A stretch of 64,000 nucleotides of DNA from Pectinophora gossypiella (GCF_024362695.1 NC_065414.1:3985501-4049500); one strand, 5' to 3'. Positions 1 to 9,695 are shown, numbered from the stretch's first letter. Program-made: numbers and translations. The notes: generated from the sequence alone by a model not told the origin.

Positions 1-248
1 TTTAGTGGTATATGATTACCTTGTGGAAATGACCAATGATGGTCTGTTATGAAAGTGGCAAATGGTTGCCAAACTGTGGCTCCAGCGTAGTCGTAACTGC
101 AGTCCCGTTAGAGGCTGTTCAGGGCGCGGTGTGCGACTGGAGGTGTGGTGATTGTTTAGGTCCATGGGGACCTGGTTTTAGTGGTATATGATTACCTTGT
201 TGAGTTGACCAATGGTGGTCTGTTATGAAAGTGGCAAATGGTTGCCAA
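1..248. repeat. Edge of a tandem satellite with a 176-bp unit
   Basis: A segment starting TTTAGTGGTATATGATTACC at position 1 recurs at 177 and ends with the same TGGTTGCCAA at about 248. This gives one full unit plus about 72 bp of the next. The two copies differ at a few positions. The array probably continues to the left of the window. Confidence 0.75.
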
Positions 249-430
249 TGTTGACTTATCACCGAGTATTTATGTGCCCGTGTATGTGTGTGTAGAATGA
301 ACAGTCTAAGATATTTTTTGTTTTTTTGATCATTGTTGTTGTTGATGTTGATTGAGGCATTCTTTCAAATTGTTTACTCTGTGTGGTGATGCACACGGGA
401 AATCCACTTGATGGATATGTGTACTGAAGT
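249..430. other. No gene seen
   Basis: AT-rich sequence with no recognised element. A 65-codon minus-strand reading frame here has no recognisable motif. Confidence 0.5.
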
Positions 431-674
431 CTCATGTAGAGCTCATGTAGAGTCACAAGTAGAGCTCATGTAGAGTCACAAGTAGAGCTCATGTGGAGTC
501 ACAAGTAGAGCTCATGTAGAGTCACAAGTAGAGCTCATGTAGAGTCACAAGTAGAGCTCATGTAGAGTCACAAGTAGAGCTCATGTAGAGTCACAAGTAG
601 AGCTCATGTAGAGTCACAAGTAGAGCTCATGTAGAGTCACAAGTAGAGCTCATGTAGAGTCACAAATAGAGCTC
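431..674. repeat. 23-bp tandem array, about ten units
   Basis: Units start at 439 and every 23 bp after that to 668. Each contains GAGCTCATGTAGAGTC followed by ACAAGTA. Only single-base variants are seen (one GTGG, one CAAATA in the last unit). The array runs directly into the left arm of the palindrome. About two units reappear inverted at the far end of the right arm. Confidence 0.95.
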
Positions 675-1116
675 GGACGAGTCCTTTATAGAGTCTCATG
701 TCAGGTCAGGAATGACCGAGCGAACTTGGATACTGTGCTGTGGTATATTGTTTCAGATTAACACACGAGGACGTGTGTCACGCAGGATGGCCGTGTCGGC
801 GTTAGTTATGAATTAAGAAGAGAAATTGATCAAATCGGAAAATAAAATGAAGTTACATCACTTTTAAAGTGATGTAACTTCATTTTATTTTCCGATTTGA
901 TCAATTTCTCTTCTTAATTCATAACTAACGCCGACACGGCCATCCTGCGTGACACACGTCCTCGTGTGTTAATCTGAAACAATATACCACAGCACAGTAT
1001 CCAAGTTCGCTCGGTCATTCCTGACCTGACATGAGACTCTATAAAGGACTCGTCCGAGCTCTATTTGTGACTCTACATGAGCTCTACTTGTGACTCTACA
1101 TGAGCTCTACTTATGA
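614..1116. repeat. Near-perfect palindrome, two 251-bp arms, 1-nt spacer
   Basis: The centre is at 865. The left arm 614-864 and the right arm 866-1116 are reverse complements, with a single mismatch (617 against 1113). The arms include the end of the 23-bp array. If transcribed, this would form a 250-bp hairpin RNA. It could also be an assembly or read-chimera artefact, because inverted duplications with almost no spacer are typical of those. Confidence 0.9.
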
Positions 1117-1600
1117 AGTTGCAACGCTCCGACGAAAGGTGGCGTACGGCCAGAGCTGCGTGAAGTCGGAGAGTCACTACAGAGTCGTCGTGTCGAGCGG
1201 ACGTGCACTGCCGTTCTAGTCGGGCAGTCTACCGCGAACCATCGTCTTGAGCGGACGTGTCGAATAATTACGATCGGAACGTGGAGTGCTATAGTCGCTC
1301 ACCTATAACTTGTAGGGACGTCAAGAAAGTGTGATCGGAAAAGAGCACCTAGCAAGTACGTTCACATGTCCCGATGATTCGGTCCGAATGTTGGAACCAT
1401 GGGTGGTGGAGGGCCCCTTCGCGCTAACGTCCTTATGCGCGCTAGATAACGAGAGACTGTGTAACCGTTACGAATACCGTGACGTTGCCGTGAGTGTGTA
1501 CCTTATGCTGTGACTTTATTTAATCGTGATACAAAAACTATGTGGAAGTAAATAAAATGATTGTGATACTATTGACGGCCATTATTGTCTTCTAACGCCC
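1117..1600. other. GC-rich block of unknown nature, ends near AATAAA
   Basis: The base composition is clearly more GC- and CpG-rich than the flanks up to about 1510. It then becomes AT-rich with an AATAAA-like signal near 1552. A 60-codon frame (1331-1513, GTG start) has no recognised motif. It could be the 3' end of an unrecognised retroelement. Confidence 0.3.
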
Positions 1601-1713
1601 ACCCTCCATTCTGATGATGATGTTACGACGACCGACCCACTGTTACGACAAATATATTAATTTAGTGTACAAAGGTTTCCATCAAGGTGCTGACTGATCA
1701 TTACCCGACTAAC

Positions 1714-1980
1714 GACCTCCGTGGTCCAGTGGTAGAGTGTTGGGCTCACGATCCGGAGGTCTCGGGTTCGATTCCCGGTGGGCACATATCACAAAAGTTA
1801 CTTTGTGTTCCCTAGTTTGGTTAGGACATTACTGGCTGATCACCAGATTGTCCGACAGTAAGATGATCCGTGCTTCGGAAGGCACGTTAAGCCGTTGGTC
1901 CCGGTTACTACTTACTGATGTAAGTATGTAGTCGTTACAAGAGTCATGTCAGAGGCTTTTGGCGGCTCAATAGTAACTCT
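1714..1980 (+). mobile_element. SINE-V, nearly full length, tail lost
   Basis: The head resembles a tRNA, with an A box near GTGGTCCAGTGG and a B box GGGTTCGATTCCCGG. The anticodon-loop position reads CAC (Val-like). The body includes TAGTTTGGTTAGGACATTA and the core CGTGCTTCGGAAGGCACG near 1870. It stops at GGCGGCTCAATAGTAACTCT and lacks the (GAA)n end. A short frame across it is not a gene. Confidence 0.85.
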
Positions 1981-1982
1981 AA

Positions 1983-2045
1983 CGAAGTAATGAAGTACCC
2001 ACATCTCATCGAGCTTTCTGTTAGACCAACGTGATAAGTTCCCCG
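1983..2045 (-). mobile_element. RTE-like LINE 3'-end fragment, family R
   Basis: The complement reads AAGCTCGATGAGATGTGGGT and matches the longer R copies at 16,133 and 53,395. Only the part upstream of the tail remains. Confidence 0.6.
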
Positions 2046-2174
2046 TGTCGTCGTAATGTTGGTGAAAACTCCACTTATAATAAATAAAAATAAATAATTA
2101 TCGATAAAATTGCGTGGTCTTCACTACGTACGGTCACGAGCATTAATATGTATAAACTTTGGTACTATGTCACA

Positions 2175-2614
2175 GTAACTTAGTACACTCACAACGTATT
2201 GAGAGCATACAACGCGCCTTCACCAGGTACTTGGAATTCCACACCAGCGGATTCTCCCACAGACAGCCTTACCAACAACGCTTGGATAAGTTCAACATGA
2301 TAAGCTTACGCGATCGTAGATTATTGTTGGATATGTGCTTTCTGCACAAACTTGTGAATGGAGTTATACAATGCTATCACCTTCACGAGAGCATCTCACT
2401 CAGCGTGCCATATAAGTATACCAGACATAAGATAACAAATATATTTTATACTCCCCGCTGTAAAACGAATCTTGGTCTTCAAGCCCCGCTAACCAGAACT
2501 TTTAAAGAATACAACTCTTTTTGTAACAAAATCTTAGATCTTGATGTGTTCCATGATCCGCTGAATATATATATGAGAAAAATTTTAGATTATTTAAAGC
2601 TCAACAGATATTAA
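2175..2614 (+). pseudogene. LINE ORF2 C-terminal fragment (Jockey/CR1-like)
   Basis: About 146 codons remain open. They cover the region after the catalytic reverse-transcriptase core. The visible pattern is RIESIQRAFTRYL, then a Y..RL segment, then SLRDRRLLLDMCFLHKLVNG, then an R-rich stretch and a final segment IDxF-like in position. This order is typical of the thumb and C-terminal tail of Jockey, CR1 and R1-type elements. The catalytic FADD-type motif, endonuclease and ORF1 are absent, so the copy is dead on arrival. The first 16 bases of the open frame lie in the target duplication and are not LINE sequence. The clade assignment is approximate. Confidence 0.8.
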
Positions 2615-2852
2615 TTACTTACTTATATTTTACTTTTTTTTACATATACTTATATCTTTCTAATTTCTAATTTTTAAGTTTGATGTGTAATTTTAATTTT
2701 ACTTTATTTTTAAATACTTAAGTACCCTTAATTGTATAAGTTATGTACGCCGTAATTGTCATATATATTAGTCACAATACCGTAACCTTATAAATGTAAA
2801 ATGTTTAAATATATGTGATGTGGTTGTACTTTATAAATAAATAAATAACTTT
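2175..2852 (+). mobile_element. 5'-truncated LINE with target-site duplication
   Basis: It is flanked by CTTTGGTACTATGTCACA (2157-2174) and the same 18 bp with one change (2853-2870). It holds the C-terminus of a reverse-transcriptase ORF, then an AT-rich 3' UTR, and ends in AATAAATAAATAA. The truncation plus long target duplication is the signature of target-primed reverse transcription. Confidence 0.85.
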
Positions 2853-2990
2853 CTTTGGTACTATATCACATAAACTGTAAGTCTCACTAAATGTCAAATA
2901 TGTTAGTGCGAGAGAGTCCTAAAGCGGGTACATTATGTTGCTCATGACTGTACGGTCCGCACTCCGTTCGGTTTATTGAGGGGAGGATGT

Positions 2991-3449
2991 TTATGTCATG
3001 TTAATTATCAATACCAAACTCTTCATTACAAAGATAAACAAGCACATTGGTCCGAAAAATGTTAAAAATCATGGAAGCAAACATGGAGCTATTTGTCTTG
3101 ATGACAAATTGAGGGGTCGTCCAATAAATACGGAATCCCTCCGCATTGTTTCCAGATTCCTATCATTAATCATTTTTATGTCCGTAATTAATATAAAGAT
3201 TCCAACGACAATAAGGGCCGTTATTATCATTTTGAGAGGAATGCTGATCTTATGAAAGTGTCTGGTGATTTTTCTTGGGTGGTTATTGAGTGTCTTTTGT
3301 TTCTTGGTTGACATGTGCTGTTGTTAGAGGTTTTCTGAAAGAAATACGTAGGCTGTGTAGATTGATAATGAATTTATTTTTTATTTTAAAATTCTTCGGT
3401 TGTTGCTTTAAAGTATACTTCTTCAAGGCGTAAAGCTCTGGCCGGTTTT
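2991..3449. other. No gene seen
   Basis: Two opposing short frames (85 and 81 codons) overlap here. Neither has a recognised motif or a splice context. The sequence is AT-rich. Confidence 0.5.
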
Positions 3450-3713
3450 CATCATCAGCCCATTAACGTCCCCACTGCTGAGGCACGGACCTTCCCTATG
3501 GATGGATATGGAGATCGGGCATTAAACCATCACGCAGGCCCAGTGCAGATTGATGGTTATTAACGACTGCTAATGCAGCCGGGACCAACGGCTTAACGTG
3601 CCTTCCGAACTTCCGAAGCACGGAGGAGCTCGAGATGAAAACTTTTTTTTTGTGGTCACCCATCCTGTGACCGGCCTTTGCGAAAGCTGCTTAACTTCAA
3701 CAATCGCAGACCG
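3450..3713 (-). mobile_element. SINE-F, 5'-truncated
   Basis: The complement begins in the tRNA/5S-like head at GTCTGCGATTGTTGAAGTTAA, runs through the core and ends in GGGCTGATGATGA. The first part of the head with the A box is missing. A small internal duplication (CCGAACTTCCGAAG) interrupts the core. Confidence 0.85.
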
Positions 3714-4052
3714 CAATGTATTATTTTTTTATAGAAATTGCAGGTTGAATCATCTCATATACTCATTTGGTAGAACAACGATAAGAAGATAAGTTCCATT
3801 CGCAGAAAAATATTATTCACTTTAACCGAAACCGTATTCGTTAAAGATTTCAGATTTCTAAGAATTACTTATAATAAAGATGTGGGCATCTTGAGTAAAC
3901 AAAATCTGCCATTCTCGTGAAATATAGCTTACACATTAAAGAAAAAAACAAATAAAGGGTCTAATGTGTGAGCACTTCTCTCACGCATCTCAAATAATAG
4001 TGTCCTGTGTAATTCTACCGAGCTCAATCCCCCTTATTTGAAAACAAAAGAT
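3714..4052. other. No gene seen
   Basis: AT-rich, with no repeat family recognised within the window. Confidence 0.5.
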
Positions 4053-4055
4053 AAT

Positions 4056-4397
4056 GGCCCCGATTCTCGCAGACACCTCCTAATTTTATATTAAGTTATA
4101 CCCGTCATTTTCTTATCCGCCGAAAAGGAAAGGGACGCATGATTGAGAATTGAGAATTTTAAAATGAATGAATAATCCGGGCGAATAAAATAAGCATCTC
4201 GCTGGTTTGCAACCCACTTGACGTGTGCTGTCAACTTAATTATACCAGGTTATTGACAATATATAAATTTGGGAGGGTTTTTAAAATTCCCGCCTAAAAT
4301 TGACGTGTGGTCCATAAATTTTATGCCTGTCGATTATCCGTCCCTTACCTTTATAACTTGAAATAAAATTAGATTAGTGTCTGCAGGAATCAGCACC
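4056..4397. mobile_element. MITE-G copy 1 (3-bp target duplication AAT)
   Basis: The terminal inverted repeats start GGCCCCGATTC and end GGAATCAGCACC, with further matching for about 60-80 bp (GGTTATAC...GAAAAGGAAAGGGACG). The flanks are AAT at 4053-4055 and 4398-4400. There is no coding capacity. Two more copies lie at 12,569 and 30,921. The superfamily is not assigned: a 3-bp duplication fits PIF/Harbinger or Chapaev3-type elements, but the target is not TWA. Confidence 0.8.
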
Positions 4398-5790
4398 AAT
4401 ACCAGGTTAAAAATATCGTCCGCACCGCGAAAGTAGTGCAACAAAGTACCAGAACTACTTAATTGACAAGTCATAATAATTCTACGCAGCATTTGCATGA
4501 AAAGTCTTCGACACTAGCGCCACGACCGCGGGACTTCTTGCGTACCGCGCACTATATTTTACACCTGGTATTATCTATGGTATAAGAAAACCTTGGAAAA
4601 ACAGGTATGCTCAAAAGTGACAGCTAACATTTCAAGGTTAGTTCAGCTGACGTCGTCCCACCTTGCATTGCTATTTCGGAAAAAATAAATTACCCGCGCC
4701 CAATGTTTTTAATTTACTTTGCAAGGAATTTTTGAACTTTTAGTAAACGGTTTACTTACAGTTTTAATGATTTTTATATACCTATGTGACAAGTTATAGT
4801 AATTAAATGCAAAAGTCAGTAATTCACTAAATTTTCAATAATAAAATTTATATCTACACTTACGTCATCAAAGGGTTAGCAATGGAGGCTTGTCATAGGA
4901 TTGAACATACCTGGTTTTCTTATGCCATGGTATTATCTACCACCTTCTGGACCTCCTTTCCCGGTAATCTTCGTTTTGTAATAAGGCTGATAGAGATATC
5001 AAAATAATGACTAACGTCTTGAATAATCGAGATGAAATCCGTAATTCGTCGAACCAAGCGAAATTCCAATAATTTCAAAACCTGGCCAAAAATAGAAGGC
5101 GCAATAAAATTTCAGAGCTAGCAAGTAAGAGCCAGTGAGGTTGATAGTGACTTTAAATCCGAAAACCCAGTGGGCCAGAAAATTGAGAAGTGGATTAGGC
5201 AAATCACTTTTCATTCCATCCCGTTCCGACGAAGTTTGCCCTTTTAAATTTTATTATCTCTCAGGCACTGTTTTGGCGTGGCGCCTGTGTAAGCGTTAGT
5301 TTTTGCTTTAGCAAATACGGTGTGGGTTTGCTTTTCGGATGGAATTGGTGTCTGGAGTTGTGATTTTTAGAATTTGTGGTCTCTGAATTGCCAGTTTTGG
5401 GGTGATATTCAAATGTGTACGCTGAAAACTCGAAAGGTTTTGTATTTTTGTTTCCGCCTTTTTCAATCGAATTTGGATCTTCTCAGAATAAAAATATGTT
5501 GATTACTTAAATGAATCTATTTCTGTAAATTTTACCGACTTCAAAAAAGGAGTAGGTACATTTATGTTGTGATTTTTTTTTTATTTGATGTGACTTATTT
5601 TTTTTTTTAAATAATATAGGCTCGCGTATGACCAGTCTCATCTGATGGTAAGTGACGACGATCTAGGGTGAATCACGCTTACCTAGCAAATTACTGACTG
5701 ACTCATTATAAATAAATAAATGACTTACCTACTAACCTTAAAAATAAAATCACTGAACTCAACATTAAATACAAAACTAAAGCATAACAT
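4398..5790. other. No gene seen; weak inverted pair
   Basis: Mostly unique-looking AT-rich DNA. About 18 bp near 4,580 (GGTATAAGAAAACC) recurs inverted near 4,915. A short LINE-like fragment (CATCTGATGGTAAGTGA) lies near 5,640. A 67-codon minus-strand frame has no motif. Confidence 0.45.
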
Positions 5791-6015
5791 ACATAAACAG
5801 CTTATATACGTCCCACTGATGGGCACAGGCCTCCCCTCAATCAACCGGAGGGACTATGGCGCATATTCCACCACGCTGCTCCGCTGCGGGTTGGTGGAGG
5901 TGTTTTACGGCTAATAGCCGCCAAGGTGCTTAAGTTGCCCTTTCAGACAATCAGGTGATTCAAGTCTGTTAAGTCCTTACCAAACATAGGAGAGTCTCAC
6001 AAAGTGATTTCGAGA
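5791..6015 (-). mobile_element. SINE-W fragment (body and tail)
   Basis: On the complement, the body AATCACCTGATTGTCTGAAA is followed by ...GGCTATTAGCC-like sequence and then the tail GGGAGGCCTGTGCCCATCAG and ACGTATATAAGCTGTTTATG. The core hairpin is missing. The match to 40,706-40,935 and 49,517-49,690 defines the family. Confidence 0.7.
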
Positions 6016-6487
6016 ATTTTGAATTTGGCCGTAGAAAATCATGTTGTGAAAGAACTTTAACTATGCATGGTTGTGTTGTTATGCTAGACGCTGTCAACAT
6101 CACCCAACCCCATGTTAAGTGAAAATGAATTTCATCGCGATCGAGTAAGAATGCTAACTTACAGGCCTATGAAGAGTTTATTCATCACAAATTTCACAAT
6201 TTCTATTTCAATATTTGATGCTGCAAATTGGGTGGTTTTCCGCCTTGTTTAAGATTCAAGACGAATCCAATTGGTTTGATTTAAATGGCTTTTCGTTGTC
6301 TTAATTTGTTGTGGAATTATGCATTCGCGTCCAGTGGAAGAGTTAAGCTAAACTAAAGATATAAGAGTATACCCTTCCTCTGGATGCGTAGTAGTCGTGC
6401 CATAGTCGTGCCAGCGCAGCGGCTAAATTGAAGTTTTCTTTCCATAAAACCTGTAAGTAAGATTCAAAATCTATCCATTCTTGTAAG
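6016..6487. other. No gene seen
   Basis: No recognised repeat or coding signal. Confidence 0.5.
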
Positions 6488-6608
6488 GTCTTAGATTGTC
6501 CGAAACTAAGATAATCCGTGCTTCGAAAGGTTACTATTTACTGATGTAAGTACATAGTCGTTACAAGGGCCATGTTGGGGGCCTTTGGCGGCTCAATAAT
6601 AACCCTGA
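6488..6608 (+). mobile_element. SINE-V fragment (core and 3' body)
   Basis: It contains ATAATCCGTGCTTCGAAAGG, a partly deleted core, and TTTGGCGGCTCAATAATAAC. It was the target of the next LINE insertion. Confidence 0.75.
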
Positions 6609-6622
6609 TACTAAGGCACACA

Positions 6623-6920
6623 TCATCATCATCAATTTAAGAGCCACGCTCTTGTCGGTGTAGCATTTTCCATTCCAGTCTATCAAAGGCCAATTCCTTG
6701 ACTTCCCTATAAGACACGACGTTAACCTTTTCTTTAATCTGTTCCATGTAAGCTCTTCTTGGTCTTCCCCTTCCTCTCTTTCCTTCTAGCTTTCCTTCTA
6801 TGATGTTTTTAATGAATTCGTCGTGTCTTATTAGGTGTCCAATCATCTTGCCTCTTCTGTCCTCAATAATTCTCAGTATTTGTCTCTTTTCCCTTACTCT
6901 TACTAGCACTTCCTCATTTG
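6623..6920 (-). mobile_element. RTE-like LINE 3' end with 14-bp target duplication
   Basis: TACTAAGGCACACA flanks it at 6609-6622 and 6921-6934. The complement ends in GATGATGATGA. The insertion sits exactly between a SINE-V fragment and a SINE-W tail, so it is younger than both. Confidence 0.85.
6637..6918 (-). pseudogene. LINE ORF C-terminal fragment (RTE-like)
   Basis: An open stretch of about 93 codons encodes the last part of a non-LTR reverse-transcriptase protein. The visible motif order is REKRQILRIIEDRRG, GHLIRHDEFI, GKRGRGRPRRAY, SYREVKELAFDR, LLHRQE and stop. This is the basic C-terminal region of RTE-type ORFs. The polymerase and endonuclease domains are absent. Two related copies lie at 45,975 (plus) and 55,713 (minus). 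The upstream 11 codons of the longest frame come from the target duplication and the neighbouring SINE-W. Confidence 0.8.
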
Positions 6921-6934
6921 TACTAAGGCACACA

Positions 6935-7015
6935 GGCCTCCTCTTAATCAACCGGAGGGGTGTAAAAGAGTATACTCCACCACTGCTGCATTGCGGGTTG
7001 CCGCGGATTGGGTTG
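6935..7015 (-). mobile_element. SINE-W tail fragment
   Basis: The complement contains CCCCTCCGGTTGATTAAGAG and AGGCCTGTGTGCC. It is a relative of 5791-6015. Confidence 0.6.
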
Positions 7016-7030
7016 GTCTAGTCAGGTAGC

Positions 7031-7157
7031 TCTTCTTCTGTCGTGTGGGTTGTGAGGTGTGTGATCAACCTCATCACATCTCTCATCACTATTAACCCAG
7101 ATTCCCCTACTGGCCTTTTAAACGCCCGCCTATGCGTTCCGAAGCACGCATCATCAC
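7031..7157 (-). mobile_element. Diverged SINE-V fragment
   Basis: It starts with TCTTCTTCTGTCGTGTGGGT, which is the complement of the (GAA)n tail end. It keeps TGATGAGGTTGATCA-like sequence and ends near a remnant of the core (GCACGCATCATCA). Confidence 0.6.
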
Positions 7158-8598
7158 GAATTAGACAGGTAGGCTGTAAAAAAACCTTTCATATCAGCAG
7201 TAGGTACTACGTCACCTAGAATGCAAATACCTTTCTTTATTTATCCCAAATATAACAACGTTTGGTCGTCACTTTGACGAGGGTCGAATATATCATTCGC
7301 TATTCCATATTTTTCGCACATTTTTTGTTCAATGGACGCTCTGAAGCTGTAACCTCCATATATTACGGAATATGTAATGTCGATATGCGTAATGAAGACC
7401 GCCACAAGCTGTATAATGGATATGAATACGGACAGGAAGGGAAAGGACCAAAGAGGTTTTGTTTTAAAAATCCATTTGCGCTCTCTGAGTATCTTATTGC
7501 ATTAGAAGGTTAAAAAATGATAATTTTCTTCTTTTCAATAACCTACAGAGTAACAGTAAGTACATTAATATTTTTTTATTGTGGTAAATAGCCCGCGTTA
7601 TAAATATCAAAATGTGTTTTCTGAAGATTTCTAACTGGGCGTACCCAAATCGATTATGGAAGTGTCTTGATATTACGGTCTCATACATCATCATATATCG
7701 TAGCTTAATAGTAAAAACCACGTAATTTCCAATAAGGCCAATGGAGTCCTTATGGGATAATAACATCGTTTTCAATAAATCCATACAAACTCAAATTTTT
7801 AAACAGTATGTCGGACTTCTCCACATTCACTTTTCATTCAATATCTTTCGGTCAATCAATAGATTACTTTTATCAGATATTTCGATAACTAAAAAAAAAT
7901 TTTTTTTCGAACAAAAATAAATTTAAAGTACTTTTATGATTTTTTTTTTTATAAGAAGCTAAATTGTACAAATTAATTGTTGAACTCTGATCATCCAAAC
8001 TAAGCACACTTGTGACTTGGTAAAATGATTTTGTACAAGGGTTTTTGCGTTTTAGACCAAATTTACTGTAGGATTTTTCTTTCAAAAAGGCAGCAACGGA
8101 ACTAAACTAACAATTTCCCGGTTTGTATCATTACAATGGGGAACTTCTCAACGGAAAAATACGTTTCACCAGACAAGAATAGGAAGCAATAGGAACTTTG
8201 AGGAAAATCTAAATTGACACTATTTATGAGGTAAAGCCCCACATTTTGTGTCGTGCTCCCGTAACAATACGCTTTTGGTCGAGATTGGTTGGACGGAACA
8301 CATTTTATTATATTAAATAAAATAATGTTTATTTATTACGGGCAATTCCTGGGGCGAACAAAACATAATCATCTTTTAATTGTAAGATTTTCTCGAAACG
8401 TTTCGTCGAATTTTTGAATCCCCATAACTCTGATTTGTAATACCAGGTAAATCAAAACCAGAAACGGACAAGCCCCATATTTTGCCTAACGTGTAGAGTT
8501 GTATACTTAGGGTTTGTATAGTTAGCCCGTGTAGAGTTAGAAGCTTGGCTGTAAATGAGAACTGATAACTTCTTGACGTTGCGATCGATGTGATCTCG
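7158..8598. other. No assigned gene
   Basis: AT-rich. An 83-codon frame at 7262-7513 (TTG start) reads like protein in its second half (FCFKNPFALSEYLIALEG) but has no family I recognise. Minus-strand frames of 96, 70 and 81 codons have no motifs. Confidence 0.4.
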
Positions 8599-8608
8599 TC
8601 TTGGCACA

Positions 8609-8894
8609 TCATCATCATCACCAGCCCATTAACGTCCCCACTGCTGGGGCACGGGCCTTCCCTATGGATGGATAGGGAGATCAGGCCTTAAACCACCACG
8701 CGGGCCCAGTGGGGATTGGTGGTTATTAACGACTGCTAATGCAGCCGGGGCCAACGGCTTAACGTTCCTTCCGAAGCTCGAGGTGAAAACATTTTTATTT
8801 TTGTGGTCTCCCATCCCATGACCGGCCTTTGCGAAAGTTGCTTAACTTCAACAATCGCAGACCGAGCGCGTTTACCGCTGCGCCACCGAGCTAC
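8609..8894 (-). mobile_element. SINE-F, full length, 10-bp target duplication
   Basis: It is flanked by TCTTGGCACA at 8599-8608 and 8895-8904. The complement runs from GGAGCTCGGTGGCGCAGCGG-like head (A box) through the 5S-like GAAGTTAAGCAAC, the core and the tail to (GAT)n. The core is slightly shortened. Confidence 0.9.
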
Positions 8895-9100
8895 TCTTGG
8901 CACAATTTACATGAAAATGTTTTTGTTAGGATAACTATAATTTTTTGAAAACACAGACCACAGTATCTGTTCCGGGCCTTCGTTGTCTACTCCAAACTCC
9001 GCCTTTCCAATCTCTACCGCAAGGATTCATGATCCGCCATTCAAACGTAAATTTATTAAGTTTAAGAGTCACTGAATGGAAAGTTGCGAAACTTGTAAAG

Positions 9101-9285
9101 CTGCCTTTTGCCCGCGTTGTTGAATAATCCTCTCTCCAATGAAACAATAGACTTCTTCGAAAATAACGCTGACATTAAACAAAACAGGCCATTCGTAGAA
9201 TCCATTTTATTTTCAGAAGCGGGTTTGTTCAATTGTGCATCAGTTTCGGATATCAAAGAGGCTGTTGAGAAAGTGGCTATTGTTG
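9101..9285 (+). CDS. Candidate internal exon of an unidentified gene
   Basis: An open frame of about 60 codons ends at a textbook 5' splice site, G|GTAAGT at 9285/9286. The encoded segment (NETIDFFENNADIKQ, then FVESILFSEAGLFNCASVSD, then IKEAVEKVAIV) has the composition of a globular protein and none of the repeat hallmarks seen elsewhere. The frame is closed upstream by TAA near 9097. Two acceptors are possible: AG at 9100 (poor pyrimidine tract) or AG at 9150 (after CCTCTCTCC), which would give a 135-bp exon. I do not recognise the protein family. No partner exon is evident in the window. It could be a chance frame. Confidence 0.35.
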
Positions 9286-9341
9286 GTAAGTACCTACATG
9301 ATATTAATTTTATTAACAAAACTCCATAAAATACAATACAA

Positions 9342-9695
9342 TCAACGCCCAGTTGGATAACCGTGGTAGTCCAGTTGGAAAAACGCTTGATTCTCACTGT
9401 AAGGTCGCAGGTTCGAATCCGGCACGAGCCTGTGATTTTCAAAATTGGTTTTTCGAATTCACGTTTGGAATATAAATGATTATCACGTGCTCAACGGTGA
9501 AGGAAAACATCGTCAGGAAACGCACACACCCGAGACATGCGTTTTAGAGGTATGTGAAGTACCCTGGATTAGGCTGGTTTTTCCTTCGCGGGTTGGAAGG
9601 TCAGACAGGCAGTCGCTTCTATAAAAAACCGGACCTGTCAAATCTTTAGGTTACGTAAGCGGGGCTTGTGAAAACGGGATAACGCTAGGGAGATG
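9342..9695 (+). mobile_element. SINE-E, full length, 16-bp target duplication
   Basis: ATAAAATACAATACAA flanks it at 9326-9341 and 9696-9711. The head is tRNA-like, with GTGGTAGTCCAGTTGG and the B box GGTTCGAATCC. The body includes GATTATCACGTGCTCA and TTCGCGGGTTGGAAGGTCAG. The tail is AACGCTAGGGAGATGAT. The 126-codon minus-strand frame over it is spurious. Fragments lie at 37,911, 46,159 and 48,490. Confidence 0.9.

Larger units (their letters stand above)
2129..2990 (+). repeat. Older repeat split by a LINE insertion
   Basis: The left half (2129-2174) and right half (2853-2960) together match the uninterrupted sequence at 27,683-27,838, including AAGTCTCACTAAATGTCAAA. The pieces are separated by the LINE at 2175-2852. 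Just upstream of this sequence in the 27-kb copy is a LINE-like CAGTGGGACGTACGG tail, so this is probably 3' flanking or UTR sequence of that family. Confidence 0.7.

Noticed and set aside
439..668. CRISPR-like array at the 23-bp repeat
   Set aside because: The units are directly adjacent with no spacers; it is a minisatellite.
1737..1931. 64-codon frame overlapping a tRNA-like sequence; possible tRNA-Val gene
   Set aside because: The tRNA-like part is followed by a SINE body and core and is repeated many times, so it is a SINE head, not a tRNA gene.
4569..4945. Possible MITE from inverted GGTATAAGAAAACC / GGTTTTCTTATGCC
   Set aside because: Only about 18 bp match, no target duplication and no second copy.
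7262..7513. 83-codon frame with a protein-like second half
   Set aside because: No recognised family, a non-ATG start and no splice or regulatory context; kept only as a note in the gap entry.
9062..9442. 126-codon minus-strand frame
   Set aside because: Its N-terminal part is the reverse complement of the SINE-E head; the rest is the antisense of the candidate exon.
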